This document shows positions 7,350 through 17,148 of a DNA stretch of 38,436 bases, piece by piece. The notes under the pieces are model-generated. The model did no database searches. It was not told the DNA's origin and saw only the letters and a list, made by a program, of their open reading frames with translations. A program made the position numbers and the translations under genes. This DNA comes from Bacteroidales bacterium (GTDB lineage Bacteria; Bacteroidota; Bacteroidia; Bacteroidales; Marinilabiliaceae): assembly GCA_017417385.1 (NCBI GenBank), contig JAFPZF010000079.1:1-38436 (forward strand). The letters run 5' to 3'. The stretch's first letter is position 1; every line of letters begins with the position of its first letter.

Positions 7350-10300
7350 ATGTATAAAAATTTATTAACGATACTTGTTGCTCTTCTACTGTGTGGGTTA
7401 GGAGCAACGAGAGCGTGGGCGGAAGATGATCCGCACACGCATGATGGTGATGCTGTTGCCAGTGTGTCCGATGGAACGACAACAACTCCTTATAGCGAAT
7501 TTAGCGAAGCTCTTGCAGCATGGGTAGACGGCAGCACGCTGAAGCTTCTCAAAGATGGACAGATAACGTCGACAATCAGTGTAAGTGGTACGAAGACGCT
7601 TGACTTGAATGGTTGTGGTATTAAGCAGACTGGTTCAGCAAGAATCTTTGCCATCCAAAATAATGGCGACTTGACTATCGACGACAGCAATCCCACGAAG
7701 AAACACTACTTTGAAGTGACAGACGGGTTGGCTACAGGGGTCAATGATGAATCGGGGACTTACGAGTTTGCCGGAGGCTACATCACAGGAGGCAGTGCAT
7801 ATAGTGGTGGTGCCATACAGATGAACAGTGCTGGTAGGCTTACGATGAATGGTGGTACCGTTCTTGGTAATAAAGCCGATGACACATCTGGAGCAATTGA
7901 TGGAGCAGGAAATACAACAGCAACCGTAACACTGAACGGCGGGACATGCCTCATGTATAATAAGGCAAAGATGGGAGGTGCTATGTATGCTGGATGCAAC
8001 ATTACTTTCAATGGCGTAGTTATCAAGAACAACTATGCATCCGACAGGTATGGTGCTGTAGAGGCCAACATGACAGGCAAATTCACCATTGCAGGAAAAA
8101 CAGTAATCAAGGATAACACTCAGGGTTCAAATCGCATATCGAACCTTTCGATAGATGCCGAGAAGGGCAAGATTATCTATCTTGATAATATGACCGAAGG
8201 AGCTGACATCGGTATTTATTCGAATGGTCCGTATCAGGGAATTATACATAATCAAGGCTTCACTACGACTAACGGTGGGAATTACTTCAACTATTTCCAT
8301 GTAGATGAGTCGCGATTTGACGAGTTTGTTCTTGGGATAACGACAGACAATGAGCTAAAGCTATCTTATGCAGTCGCGAAGGTTACGACAAGTGGTGGTG
8401 TGACCACAAAGTATGCGACCTTGGAAGAGGCCTTAGCGGTATGGGTGGAAGGCAGCACGCTGACGCTCTTGAAGGATGTAGAGACAGCGAGCGCGATTTC
8501 AACTCCAACAGGAAACTGCACGCTCGACTTGAACGGTTATGGCCTCAAGATGACTGGTAGTAACTGCGTAATCTATGTTGGCGCAAGCAGTAATCTGGTA
8601 ATGAAGGATAGCAACCCGAATAGAAGCACTCATTACTATAGCGCTGCAATAAGTTCGGGCCCGGGTTCTGTAACAGATACTCAAGATGCAAGTCATCCAT
8701 ATTCATTCACAGGTGGTTACATTACCGGTGGTATAGGTTATAGGTATACTGCTAGTGGTGGTACCGTTTGGCGTGAAGGTGGTGCAGTATACACTCTCGG
8801 TACATTCACTATGAATGGCGGTACTCTTGTAGGAAACTATGTCAGAGAAGAGTCGTGCATTGCTATAGTAGATGGCGGCTCTGTATGTGTAGGAGGAGGT
8901 ACGTTTACCCTCAATGATGGTGCTACTATTCTTGCTGGACAAACCAGCAATGGCGCAGGCGGTGTGAAAGTAGAGCCTAATTCAAAATTCATAATGGCCG
9001 GCGGCTTAATCAAGCATTGCTATGGTTCTTATGGAGCAGCTGTTCGCTCACAACATTCGAATGGTTCTGGCGATTTTATTATGACTGGTGGTACAATTAC
9101 CGAAAACACAGCTTCTGGAATCTGGGGCGTAGTATCTTGTGAAGGGAATTGTACAGTTACAATTACTGGCGGAAGTGTCATCAACAATAAAGGTGGTGGT
9201 GTACGCAATGCTGGTTTTAATGGTGGTAAGGTTACCATTGGTGGAGATCTTGTTATCAAAGACAATGCTGTTTCTGAAACAGATGACACTCCATGTAATC
9301 TTTATATTTTGGAAGATCGCGTAATCTCTGTTTCTGAGAGTCTTGGCGCTGACGTCAATATCGGCGTAACAATGCGTACTCCAGGCGTATTCACCAACAG
9401 TGAGAATGTTGAACTCAACGACCTATCGAAGTTCTTCAGCGAGGACAAGACATATCTCGTTAGGAAGACTGCGGAAGGACAGTTGAAGTTGGGTGTTCCG
9501 CCTGTTGCAACCGTAACGGCTGATGGCACAACCACCGAGTACTCAACTCTTGCTGCAGCAGTTGCTGCATGGGTAGATGGCAGCACGCTGACGCTACTGA
9601 AGGATGTAGAGACAGAAAGCGCGCTCACGATTGCTTCGGGGACGACAAAGACGTTTGAGCTGAACAATCATTCGCTTAAGCTGACAGCGACTACTGGTTC
9701 TCTGTTTGTCGTCAGAGGAGATCTTACCTTACAAGATAATTCCACCGAAAAGACGAAGCACTATTACACGCTAAGTGCAACAGAGAATGCAGCAGCTACA
9801 CTGAGTGATACAGAGACAGAGTGTTCATTCGAAGGCGGCTACATTACCAGTGCCGGAAACGGAACGAAGTCTGAGGGTAATAGTAATTACATGTGTGGTG
9901 CAAACGTGTTTGTAGCAAGCACAGGTCATTTCACCCTCAAGAGCGGAACCATCTTTGGTGGAGGTCTTAGTGGCGCTTACACAAATGGTGGTGGTGTATA
10001 TGTAGATGGTCTGAGCAGGACAGATGTCTCTAAGCAGGGCTTGTTTACAATGGATGGAGGTACAGTCTGCGGATGCTACTGTCCCAACTCTGGTGGCGGA
10101 CTTGGAGCTGGTATTGGAGATGGAAGTGATTGCTATGGCCGAATTGTAGTGAACGATGGTACTATCAAAGACAACATTTCAAGATGGGGTTCTGGTATCA
10201 TTACAGATAATGGTTATCTGGAATTCCATGGTGGTACCATTACAGGAAACATTGCAACTTCTACTGATGGTGGTGCAGCAATTTATGGTGCTGGTTATAG

Positions 10301-13300
10301 TACATACGTAATTACAGGCGGACGAATTACTGGAAATAAAGGACCAGCGTCTGATTACGGTGCAGTTGTTATAAAACAAGGCTTTGATGAAATTGGCACC
10401 GAGCTGTTGCTGAGTGGAAATCCTTATATAGCAGGGAACTACAGTGGAGATGTCGAAAGGAATCTCACCGTCCAAGATGCGTCTACATTTGTCACCATTG
10501 ATGGCGAGCTCACCAACGAGACGCCAATCGGAATTACTCTAGTTGGTGATGCAAGAGTCTTTACGAACAGTACTAACACAGACCTGAATGTCGTAGATAA
10601 ATTCGTCAGCGACGACGATAACTACACCGTCAGGAAGACAGCCGAGGGACAGTTGAAGTTGGTAACAGCTCCGGAGGCGATGATCACTGCCGATGGTGTG
10701 ACGACAGAGTATGAGACGCTGGGTGAGGCAATCTCCGCATGGGTAGACGGCAGCACGCTGACGCTTCTCAAGGATGTAGAGACGACTGGCACGATCGAAG
10801 TTCCGAGTGGTACACTCACGTTCGATTTGAACGGACATGGTGTCCTGAATACCGGAACAGGCAGTGTCATAAGTGTGCCGGCTGGCACTACTTTGAATGT
10901 CGACGACAGCGGCGATGCAGAGCACTACATTACACTTAACGGCTATAAGGCAACAGCAGTATCTAAGACCGGTACGGAGACGAAGCCTGTCGAAGGAACA
11001 GGCGTAGTGAAAGTAAAGGGTGGCTACATAGCAGGCGGTAAGACAGCCGGTTTGCATGTTGCAGGTACTCTGAATATGACTGGTGGCACCGTCATTGGCA
11101 ACTACCACACTGGCATGGGTGGTGGTATGATTCTGACGGCAAATGGTAATGTAACGTTGGCAGGTAATTCACAGGTTATCTATAACAGAGCAGATGGCTG
11201 GGGTGGTGCAATGCAGGAAGATGGCACACTCACAGTAAAGGACCATGCAAAAGTTATGTATAACTATGGTGTCAGCGGTATACATTTCCATGGTGTAGCA
11301 CTGAACCTTGCAGGCAGTCCGATGATCTGTGACAATGTCGTAGAGAAGACAGGCCGAGGCATACGAGTAGAGAATCCATTGTCTATCGTAGGTCCATTGA
11401 CAGGAGCTAAGATCTCTGTAAACCTGAACAATTTTGGCGACAATACGCAGTCTCGTGAAGGCCAGTTGACCTTGGAGAGTGAGTTTGTAGACGCCAATAC
11501 AGCAGCTCAGTTCGTTTGCGAGAATGATGCAGAATCTGGCGCAACGATCGTCAGGAGAGGTCAGGAGTTGTGGATAACCGCAGGCTACAGCGTGTACTAT
11601 CTTGCAAATGGTGGCGAAGGTTCGACACTCGACGAGAACAACCCGTACGAGAAGAATGCCGCAGCTACGATCCTTGCGAATGCGTTCACCGCACCAGAGG
11701 GTAGCGTGTTTGTAGGATGGAACACCGAGGCAGATGGTACAGGCACAGCATACGAGGTAGGTGCTTCGTATGAGGTAGTAGGCAACTTGAGGCTCTATGC
11801 ACAATGGAAGCTCACGCCTCGCACACTCACCGTCGAGAGCAACTCGAGTGAGATGGGTGCAGTAGAAGTCGAGGGTATCACAGCTAATGCAGACGGCACG
11901 TACACCGTACTTTACGGCACAGAGGTGACGATAAAGGCGACGGCAGCAGCGGAGCATCACCTCGAGAGCTGGAGCAACGGTGCTGAGGTGACAGCAGATG
12001 GCACATTGGTAGTTGTCGTGAAGAGCGACACGAGCATCGTTGCCAACTTTGCGGCTGACAGGATCGCTATCACGCCTACCGTAACCATCGAGGGTTGGAG
12101 GTATGGCGAGACGCCGAAGAAGCCGACCGTGACCGGTAACGATGGCGACGGCGAGGTGACCTACGTCTACGCACGTAAGGGCAGCGACGACTTCACCGAC
12201 GAGGTACCGACGGAAGCTGGCGACTACGTAGTGAAGGTTTTGATAGGCCAGACCGACGAGTACGCAGTAGGCGAGACGACGGCAGAGTTCACTATCAGCA
12301 AGGCAGACATCAAGACATTGACAGTAAGCCTTGAGGGTTGGAAGTATGGCGAGACGCCGAAGGCTCCAGTCGTAACGGGCAACGAGGGCGAAGGCGACGT
12401 GACTTATCTGTATGCACCGAAGGGCAGCGACAAGTTCAGCGAGACCGTGCCGACGGAGGCAGGCGAGTATGTAGTGAAGGCGATTGTAGCAGAGAGCGCT
12501 AACTATGGCGCGGGCGAGGCTACGACAGAGTTCACGATAGGAAAGTCTGGTCTCACGGCAGCGACCGTAAGCCTCGAGGGCTGGATGTATGGCGAGACGC
12601 CGAAGACACCAGTTGTCACGGGCAACGGCGGCAATGGCGCAGTAACTTACATGTATGCACCGAAGGGCAGCGAGGAGTTCAGCGAGACAGTACCGACGAA
12701 TGCAGGCGAGTATGTAGTGAAGGCAATCATTGCCGAGACCGCAAACTACGAGGCAGGCGAGGCAACGTCTGAGTTCACCATCGCGAAGACGACGATTACG
12801 GCAGCAACCGTAAGCCTCGAAGGCTGGACGTATGGAGAGCCGTCTAAGACTCCTACAGTGACGGGCAACACCGAGGATGGCAAAGTCACCTACGTGTATG
12901 CACGAAAGGGCAGCGACGACTTCAGCGACAAGGTGCCGACAGAGGCAGGCGACTACGTAGTGAAGGCCATCATAGGTGAGACAGCTAATTTCGCAGAGAT
13001 CGAGATCACGTCTGAGTTCACCATTGCAAAGGCTAAGCCGGTAGTAATCCTCGCAGGCTGGACATACGGTTCGGAGCCGAGCAAGCCGAGCGTATCGAGC
13101 AGCGATGAGGGGGGCAAGGTAACTTACTTGTATGCACGTAAGGACAGCGAGGAGTTCACCGAGACCGTGCCGACGAATGCAGGCGAGTACGTAGTCAAGG
13201 CTATCATAGGAGAGACCGCGAACTACACGGAGACTATTGAGACGGCAGAGTTCGTCATCGAGAGAGCCGTATTGACAGTGAGCGGTGTAGAGGTAGTGAC

Positions 13301-14366
13301 AGCGAAGCTGTTTGATAACACGACAGAGGCCGAGGTCATCAAGCAGGGTACGTTGGTCAATCTGCAGGGATCTGACGAGTTGACGTTCAGCGCGACGGCG
13401 TCGTATGACGACATCACCGTTGGTGGTGGCAAGGTCATCACACTGACCTACGCGCTTGTTGGTCCGGAGGAGTTGGTAGGCAACTACCGCTTCGGTAGCG
13501 AGACCGTAGTCTACACTACGGACGGCTACATAGCAGAGCCGATAGTCTTGAACACAGCCCATCAGGCTAGTGGAGCGAACACTGAGATGCGTAATGGATT
13601 CGAGATCAACCTCTACGGATATTGCAACGGTAGCACATACAGCTTGCAGTATTATCTTGGAAGCGGAGATCCAGACCAGTACAAGGTAGAGTTCGAGGAT
13701 GAAAGGTTTACGGACGTAGACTGGACAAATCTCGAGACAGCAGGCGTCGAGGGGACAATCAACCTTGACATACCTGCCGACCTCCCGACGGGCGACTACA
13801 GCATGAAGGTCACCTTCCGCAACAGTCATTATGCGTTACTCGAGAGTGACCCGATGACAGTATCATTCCACGTGAACTTGCCGGAGACGTATACAATGCC
13901 TCTCTTCGACAACGTCATAGCGGTAGTGAACACATGCGAATGCCTGAGCGATGTACAGTGGTATCATCGTGAGAACAGCACTGCAGCATGGCAGGCCATC
14001 AGTGGTGCGACAGGCTATTACTATCGTCAAGTAGGCGGGTTGACAGGCGAGTACTTCATTAGCACAAAGATGAATGGTGTAGCTACCTACACCTGTCCGC
14101 AGACCGACATGAAGACGCTCTATGGGGCGAAGAAGTCGGTTGCGCAGGTACGAGTCACACCAAACCCAGTCCAGAGTGTTGCGGAGGTAACTGTCGAGGG
14201 CTCAGAGAAGACCGAGCACAGTTTGCGCATCGTCAGCATGACTGGCAGTGACGTAGTGAAGCTGACGTTCGTAGGGAACCGCACGACAGTTGACATGAGT
14301 GGCTATCCGATAGGAGGCTACATGGTAAGTGTCGATGGCGTCGTCGTCAAGGTGATAAGGAAGTAG
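7350..14366 (+). CDS. Giant T9SS-exported beta-helix adhesin with InlB-type and MBG-type repeats
   Basis: 2338 residues. ATG 7350 is preferred over 7245 because it begins a good signal peptide (MYKNLLTILVALLLCGLG…AWA). Residues of about 37-1410 hold four modules, each opening with a WVDGSTLTLLKDVET-like motif (near residues 60, 360, 740, 1130) and continuing as a Gly/Thr/Asn-rich right-handed beta-helix with GGYITGG and MNGGT rungs. Residues 1413-1488 resemble an InlB B-repeat (VFVGWNTEADGTG … LYAQWK). Residues of about 1575-1975 are five tandem 80-residue MBG-like repeats (EGWxYGExPKxPxVTGN … EYVVKA). A YDG-like domain follows, and the last 75 residues are a T9SS sorting domain (VTPNPVQ … GGYMVSVDG). 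The likely role is surface attachment. Base composition is AT-richer in the beta-helix half than in the C-terminal half. An OmpA gene follows after 30 nt. Confidence 0.85.
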   Translation: MYKNLLTILVALLLCGLGATRAWAEDDPHTHDGDAVASVSDGTTTTPYSEFSEALAAWVDGSTLKLLKDGQITSTISVSGTKTLDLNGCGIKQTGSARIFAIQNNGDLTIDDSNPTKKHYFEVTDGLATGVNDESGTYEFAGGYITGGSAYSGGAIQMNSAGRLTMNGGTVLGNKADDTSGAIDGAGNTTATVTLNGGTCLMYNKAKMGGAMYAGCNITFNGVVIKNNYASDRYGAVEANMTGKFTIAGKTVIKDNTQGSNRISNLSIDAEKGKIIYLDNMTEGADIGIYSNGPYQGIIHNQGFTTTNGGNYFNYFHVDESRFDEFVLGITTDNELKLSYAVAKVTTSGGVTTKYATLEEALAVWVEGSTLTLLKDVETASAISTPTGNCTLDLNGYGLKMTGSNCVIYVGASSNLVMKDSNPNRSTHYYSAAISSGPGSVTDTQDASHPYSFTGGYITGGIGYRYTASGGTVWREGGAVYTLGTFTMNGGTLVGNYVREESCIAIVDGGSVCVGGGTFTLNDGATILAGQTSNGAGGVKVEPNSKFIMAGGLIKHCYGSYGAAVRSQHSNGSGDFIMTGGTITENTASGIWGVVSCEGNCTVTITGGSVINNKGGGVRNAGFNGGKVTIGGDLVIKDNAVSETDDTPCNLYILEDRVISVSESLGADVNIGVTMRTPGVFTNSENVELNDLSKFFSEDKTYLVRKTAEGQLKLGVPPVATVTADGTTTEYSTLAAAVAAWVDGSTLTLLKDVETESALTIASGTTKTFELNNHSLKLTATTGSLFVVRGDLTLQDNSTEKTKHYYTLSATENAAATLSDTETECSFEGGYITSAGNGTKSEGNSNYMCGANVFVASTGHFTLKSGTIFGGGLSGAYTNGGGVYVDGLSRTDVSKQGLFTMDGGTVCGCYCPNSGGGLGAGIGDGSDCYGRIVVNDGTIKDNISRWGSGIITDNGYLEFHGGTITGNIATSTDGGAAIYGAGYSTYVITGGRITGNKGPASDYGAVVIKQGFDEIGTELLLSGNPYIAGNYSGDVERNLTVQDASTFVTIDGELTNETPIGITLVGDARVFTNSTNTDLNVVDKFVSDDDNYTVRKTAEGQLKLVTAPEAMITADGVTTEYETLGEAISAWVDGSTLTLLKDVETTGTIEVPSGTLTFDLNGHGVLNTGTGSVISVPAGTTLNVDDSGDAEHYITLNGYKATAVSKTGTETKPVEGTGVVKVKGGYIAGGKTAGLHVAGTLNMTGGTVIGNYHTGMGGGMILTANGNVTLAGNSQVIYNRADGWGGAMQEDGTLTVKDHAKVMYNYGVSGIHFHGVALNLAGSPMICDNVVEKTGRGIRVENPLSIVGPLTGAKISVNLNNFGDNTQSREGQLTLESEFVDANTAAQFVCENDAESGATIVRRGQELWITAGYSVYYLANGGEGSTLDENNPYEKNAAATILANAFTAPEGSVFVGWNTEADGTGTAYEVGASYEVVGNLRLYAQWKLTPRTLTVESNSSEMGAVEVEGITANADGTYTVLYGTEVTIKATAAAEHHLESWSNGAEVTADGTLVVVVKSDTSIVANFAADRIAITPTVTIEGWRYGETPKKPTVTGNDGDGEVTYVYARKGSDDFTDEVPTEAGDYVVKVLIGQTDEYAVGETTAEFTISKADIKTLTVSLEGWKYGETPKAPVVTGNEGEGDVTYLYAPKGSDKFSETVPTEAGEYVVKAIVAESANYGAGEATTEFTIGKSGLTAATVSLEGWMYGETPKTPVVTGNGGNGAVTYMYAPKGSEEFSETVPTNAGEYVVKAIIAETANYEAGEATSEFTIAKTTITAATVSLEGWTYGEPSKTPTVTGNTEDGKVTYVYARKGSDDFSDKVPTEAGDYVVKAIIGETANFAEIEITSEFTIAKAKPVVILAGWTYGSEPSKPSVSSSDEGGKVTYLYARKDSEEFTETVPTNAGEYVVKAIIGETANYTETIETAEFVIERAVLTVSGVEVVTAKLFDNTTEAEVIKQGTLVNLQGSDELTFSATASYDDITVGGGKVITLTYALVGPEELVGNYRFGSETVVYTTDGYIAEPIVLNTAHQASGANTEMRNGFEINLYGYCNGSTYSLQYYLGSGDPDQYKVEFEDERFTDVDWTNLETAGVEGTINLDIPADLPTGDYSMKVTFRNSHYALLESDPMTVSFHVNLPETYTMPLFDNVIAVVNTCECLSDVQWYHRENSTAAWQAISGATGYYYRQVGGLTGEYFISTKMNGVATYTCPQTDMKTLYGAKKSVAQVRVTPNPVQSVAEVTVEGSEKTEHSLRIVSMTGSDVVKLTFVGNRTTVDMSGYPIGGYMVSVDGVVVKVIRK
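12071..13262 (+). repeat. Five tandem repeats of about 240 bp inside the adhesin gene
   Basis: Each unit encodes an 80-residue domain with the core GWxYGExPKxP and ends in (T/S)EFTI. Units begin near 12071, 12326, 12563, 12807 and 13038. Their near-identity makes copy-number change by recombination plausible. The bias also keeps an 886-codon frame open on the minus strand, which is not a gene. Confidence 0.8.
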
Positions 14367-14396
14367 ACTTGTTGAATACTTTAAGGAATACGCATT

Positions 14397-15905
14397 ATGA
14401 AAGGTAAGCATATAATTGCCATCCTCGCTGCTGCAGCACTGACCACAACGGTCAGTGCACAGCAGGGCGATGACATCAACTACGTGGGAGTAGATCTTGG
14501 CGGCGGATTAGGGACGTTGATCTATGATGCAGCAGGAGGCGAGCGCAGTGCTGGAGGCGGCTTTGAGGCCGGGTTGTTCTATGGACACTTCTTTACGGAG
14601 AGTGTAGGATTGGGAGTAGGTCTGCAGTACTCGCTGGTTCACGCATCGGCGCTCTACAACCACAGGGAGACGACGAATGGGCTGGTACATCTGGACAACC
14701 GGAATGTCCCCTACAACCTGATGACGAACTTCAACAGTTGGAAGGAGCGTCAGAGCATGGGTCTGCTGAGCATACCAGTCGAGTGCATTTACCGTAAGCC
14801 CATCAACGAGTCGTGGAACTTCGTTGGTGGAGTAGGACTCTCGCTGGACATGCATGTCGGCGGTAAGTACAAGGCAAAGGAAGGCAGCTACACGTTGTCT
14901 GGCACGTTCCCAGCCCTCGGATCGTATGTGTTGAGTGACATGCCGGAGCATGGATTCACCACCTTCGATGACGTCTATGACGCCAAGGTTGAGAACAAGA
15001 CGTCGGTAGGCAGCAGCCTGATTCTTGATGCCGGAGTACGTCGGGCGCTCAATGAGCGTTACGGATTGTACATGGGACTCTATTTCGGCTATGGCTTCAC
15101 GAACATAGTTGACGAGGCTAAGACAGCACCGATAGTGGCTATCAACGCTAACGATGCGAAGCGAGTAGACTATGCCGGAACGTTTGACTCTCGTGCGACG
15201 GACAAGGCTCATGTGATGCGACTGGGACTGAAGGTCGCCGTCGACATGGGATGGGGCAAGCGCGAGAAGAAAGTCGAGCCGAAGCCAGCACCGGCGCCAG
15301 CCGTCGACAAGGATGCAGAGCGACTAGCAGCAGAGAAGGCGGCAGCTGCGGCAAAGGCAGAGGCCGAGAGACTTGCGGCAGAGAAGGCAGCAGCCGAGAA
15401 AGCGGCAGCCGAGAAGGCAGCAGCAGAGAGGCTAGCGGCGGAGCAGGCAGCAGCAGCCAAGGCAGCGGCAGAGAAAGCTGAGGCAGAGAGGCTAGCTGCC
15501 GAGAAGGCTGCAGCAGCTGCTAAGGCAGAGGCAGAGCGCGCCAAGAAAGAGGCAGAGGATCTCATCAAGAAAATCAATGCTACGGTCTACTTCGGTAGTG
15601 CTGGTGCCAACATCACGCTCGATGCAGAGACCGATGCAGCTATTCAGGCGATCTGCAAGGCGATGATAGCGGACAAGACTCTCAAGGTGGTCGTCACAGG
15701 GTTCACTGACAGCAGGGGTGCCTTGGAGACCAACATGAAGTATGGTCTGAAGCGTGCCGAGGCTCTTCGCGATTACATGGTGAAGCAAGGAGCGCCTGTC
15801 GAGAACATTGCGTGCGAGAGCAAAGGTCCGAAGGATCCGATTGCTGACAACAACACCGCAGAAGGTCGCGCCAAGAATCGTCGCGCAACGGTGAAGTTTT
15901 TGTAG
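14397..15905 (+). CDS. OmpA-family outer-membrane protein with long helical linker
   Basis: 502 residues. A signal peptide (MKGKHIIAILAAAALTTTVSA) precedes an N-terminal beta-barrel of about 260 residues, then a Pro-rich hinge (PKPAPAPA). Next is a linker of about 90 residues composed almost wholly of Ala, Glu, Lys and Arg (AEKAAAEK, AERLAAEK units), expected to be one long alpha-helix. The OmpA C-terminal domain (VYFGSAGANIT … GFTDSRG … GRAKNRRATVKFL) should bind peptidoglycan through the usual Asp/Arg pair, anchoring the outer membrane to the wall. The 30-nt gap from the adhesin suggests one operon; OmpA-type proteins often accompany T9SS surface proteins. Confidence 0.88.
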   Translation: MKGKHIIAILAAAALTTTVSAQQGDDINYVGVDLGGGLGTLIYDAAGGERSAGGGFEAGLFYGHFFTESVGLGVGLQYSLVHASALYNHRETTNGLVHLDNRNVPYNLMTNFNSWKERQSMGLLSIPVECIYRKPINESWNFVGGVGLSLDMHVGGKYKAKEGSYTLSGTFPALGSYVLSDMPEHGFTTFDDVYDAKVENKTSVGSSLILDAGVRRALNERYGLYMGLYFGYGFTNIVDEAKTAPIVAINANDAKRVDYAGTFDSRATDKAHVMRLGLKVAVDMGWGKREKKVEPKPAPAPAVDKDAERLAAEKAAAAAKAEAERLAAEKAAAEKAAAEKAAAERLAAEQAAAAKAAAEKAEAERLAAEKAAAAAKAEAERAKKEAEDLIKKINATVYFGSAGANITLDAETDAAIQAICKAMIADKTLKVVVTGFTDSRGALETNMKYGLKRAEALRDYMVKQGAPVENIACESKGPKDPIADNNTAEGRAKNRRATVKFL

Positions 15906-15927
15906 GCTTGGTTTTAATTGGAAGAAG

Positions 15928-15964
15928 GATGGCTGTCGCCCGTAGGGGTGGCAGCCATTCCTTA
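15928..15964 (+). terminator. Terminator after the adhesin-ompA operon
   Basis: ATGGCTGTCGCCC (15929-15941) pairs with GGGTGGCAGCCAT through G-U wobbles around a short loop. The T-tract is weak (TTCCTTATTTG). Confidence 0.65.
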
Positions 15965-15985
15965 TTTGTCTGTTTAGCAGAAGGA

Positions 15986-16007
15986 GGGAGGAGGGGCAGG
16001 GAGTGGG
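15986..16007 (+). other. Putative G-quadruplex motif between convergent genes
   Basis: Four G-tracts with short loops (GGG-AGGA-GGGG-CA-GGG-AGT-GGG) lie between the ompA terminator and the 3' end of oxyR. The remainder of 15965-16116 is purine-rich with no gene. Confidence 0.45.
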
Positions 16008-16116
16008 CGAGACAGAAATAAAGAAAAGCGGGGTCGGAAGACTTTCGCTTTTTTATATGGCAGGACGAAGATAGAGAAAGATGGAGAAGAGAAAGAATAG
16101 AGTATAGGGAGTAGCC

Positions 16117-17043
16117 TTATAGCTTAATCCCGTATTTCGCAATCCGTTCCTCCATCATACGCCGTGGCATGAAGTGCAAAAGAGTGTCTGTGACAGTGTT
16201 CAGCATAGACTGGCGGATGTAGTCCTCGCGAATGTATAGGGACACACGTCGCTGAGACAGATGGTTGCCTTCAATCTCCCGGACGTTTTGCCTCTGTGAC
16301 TCAGTCAAGAACGGGAGATGCATTTCAGGGATAATAGTGAAGCCGCCGTTCTCGTCGACAATCCTAATCAGAGTCTCGATGCTACCGGCCTCGTAAGTAT
16401 GACGTCCTCTGGCCTTAGCCTTGCAGAAGCTGAAAGCACTCTCTCGGAGACATTGAGCTTCTTTCATGACCCACATTTTCTCGTGTTCCAGGTTGTCGGG
16501 GTTGAAGACCTCCTGCTTCTGAACACATTCTTTCGAAAGGTATACGACGAAGCGCTCAGTGTAGAGAGGGATTTCGACAATACCTTGTCGGCTGTTGCCG
16601 CTGAGGGCAATGCCGGCGTCAATTCGTCCTGTTCGCAGTTCGCCAATCATGGCGTCGGCTTTCATTTCTGCGATGGAGAGCCTTACCTGAGGGAACTCTT
16701 GCGTGTAGAGCTTGATGAACTTCGGCAATAAGTAAGGAGCAATGGTCGGTCCGACAGAGAGGGCCAGTTCGCCGACAACGTTACCCTTGTCCTCGCTCAC
16801 GATCCACTCAATACGCTCGGCCTCGTTGACAGCCTTTTCAGCTTGACGGATGATACGTTCGCCACTGCGAGTAGGCACGACGTTCTTGTTGTTGCGTTCG
16901 AAGATCTTCACGTCGAGTTCCTCCTCGAGTTTTGAAAGCATAGCGCTCAGAGTAGGCTGGGACACCTCGCATGCCTCAGCGGCCTTGGCGAAGTTACGGT
17001 ACCTGTCAATGGCAATGACATATTTCAGTTGTTGTAGAGTCAT
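16117..17043 (-). CDS. oxyR: Hydrogen-peroxide sensor and LysR-type regulator OxyR
   Basis: 308 residues, the usual length for Bacteroidota OxyR. An N-terminal winged helix-turn-helix (NFAKAAEACEVSQPTLSAMLSKLE, about residues 17-40) is followed by the LysR substrate domain. The redox pair is present as CLRESAFSFC with Cys198 and Cys207, the spacing of E. coli Cys199/Cys208, so peroxide should oxidise it to a disulphide and change DNA binding. The gene diverges from the membrane ferredoxin and thioredoxin genes across a 105-bp promoter region, which suggests it may control them. The stop is TAA. Confidence 0.93.
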   Translation of the reverse strand: MTLQQLKYVIAIDRYRNFAKAAEACEVSQPTLSAMLSKLEEELDVKIFERNNKNVVPTRSGERIIRQAEKAVNEAERIEWIVSEDKGNVVGELALSVGPTIAPYLLPKFIKLYTQEFPQVRLSIAEMKADAMIGELRTGRIDAGIALSGNSRQGIVEIPLYTERFVVYLSKECVQKQEVFNPDNLEHEKMWVMKEAQCLRESAFSFCKAKARGRHTYEAGSIETLIRIVDENGGFTIIPEMHLPFLTESQRQNVREIEGNHLSQRRVSLYIREDYIRQSMLNTVTDTLLHFMPRRMMEERIAKYGIKL

Positions 17044-17086
17044 GACGATATGATAGATATATTCAATGCAAACATAAATAAAATCG

Positions 17087-17118
17087 TTCGTCTATCTATT
17101 ATCGGGGCGCTAATTTTG
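17087..17118 (+). promoter_or_regulatory. Promoter of the ferredoxin-thioredoxin operon in the oxyR divergent region
   Basis: TAATTTTG (17111-17118) matches the -7 box exactly. TTCG (17087-17090) is a one-mismatch -33 box at 20 nt. The -7 box lies upstream of ATG 17149 and downstream of the alternative ATG 17050, supporting 17149 as the start. ATAG/CTAT-type half-sites (17053-17056; 17092-17099) occur nearby, but their spacing does not match the E. coli OxyR operator. Confidence 0.55.
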
Positions 17119-17148
17119 CGGAGTCAAAAGATAAAAGACATACGATTT

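Noticed and set aside
11169-13829. 886-codon open frame on the minus strand
   Set aside because: It is exactly antisense to the adhesin's InlB and MBG repeats, has no leader or domain, and is rich in Arg, Cys and Tyr. It arises from the codon bias of the sense gene.
17053-17099. ATAG/CTAT elements as an OxyR operator
   Set aside because: The outer half-sites span 43 bp or more, and the inner ones expected at 7-nt intervals are absent, so the match to the known operator is poor.
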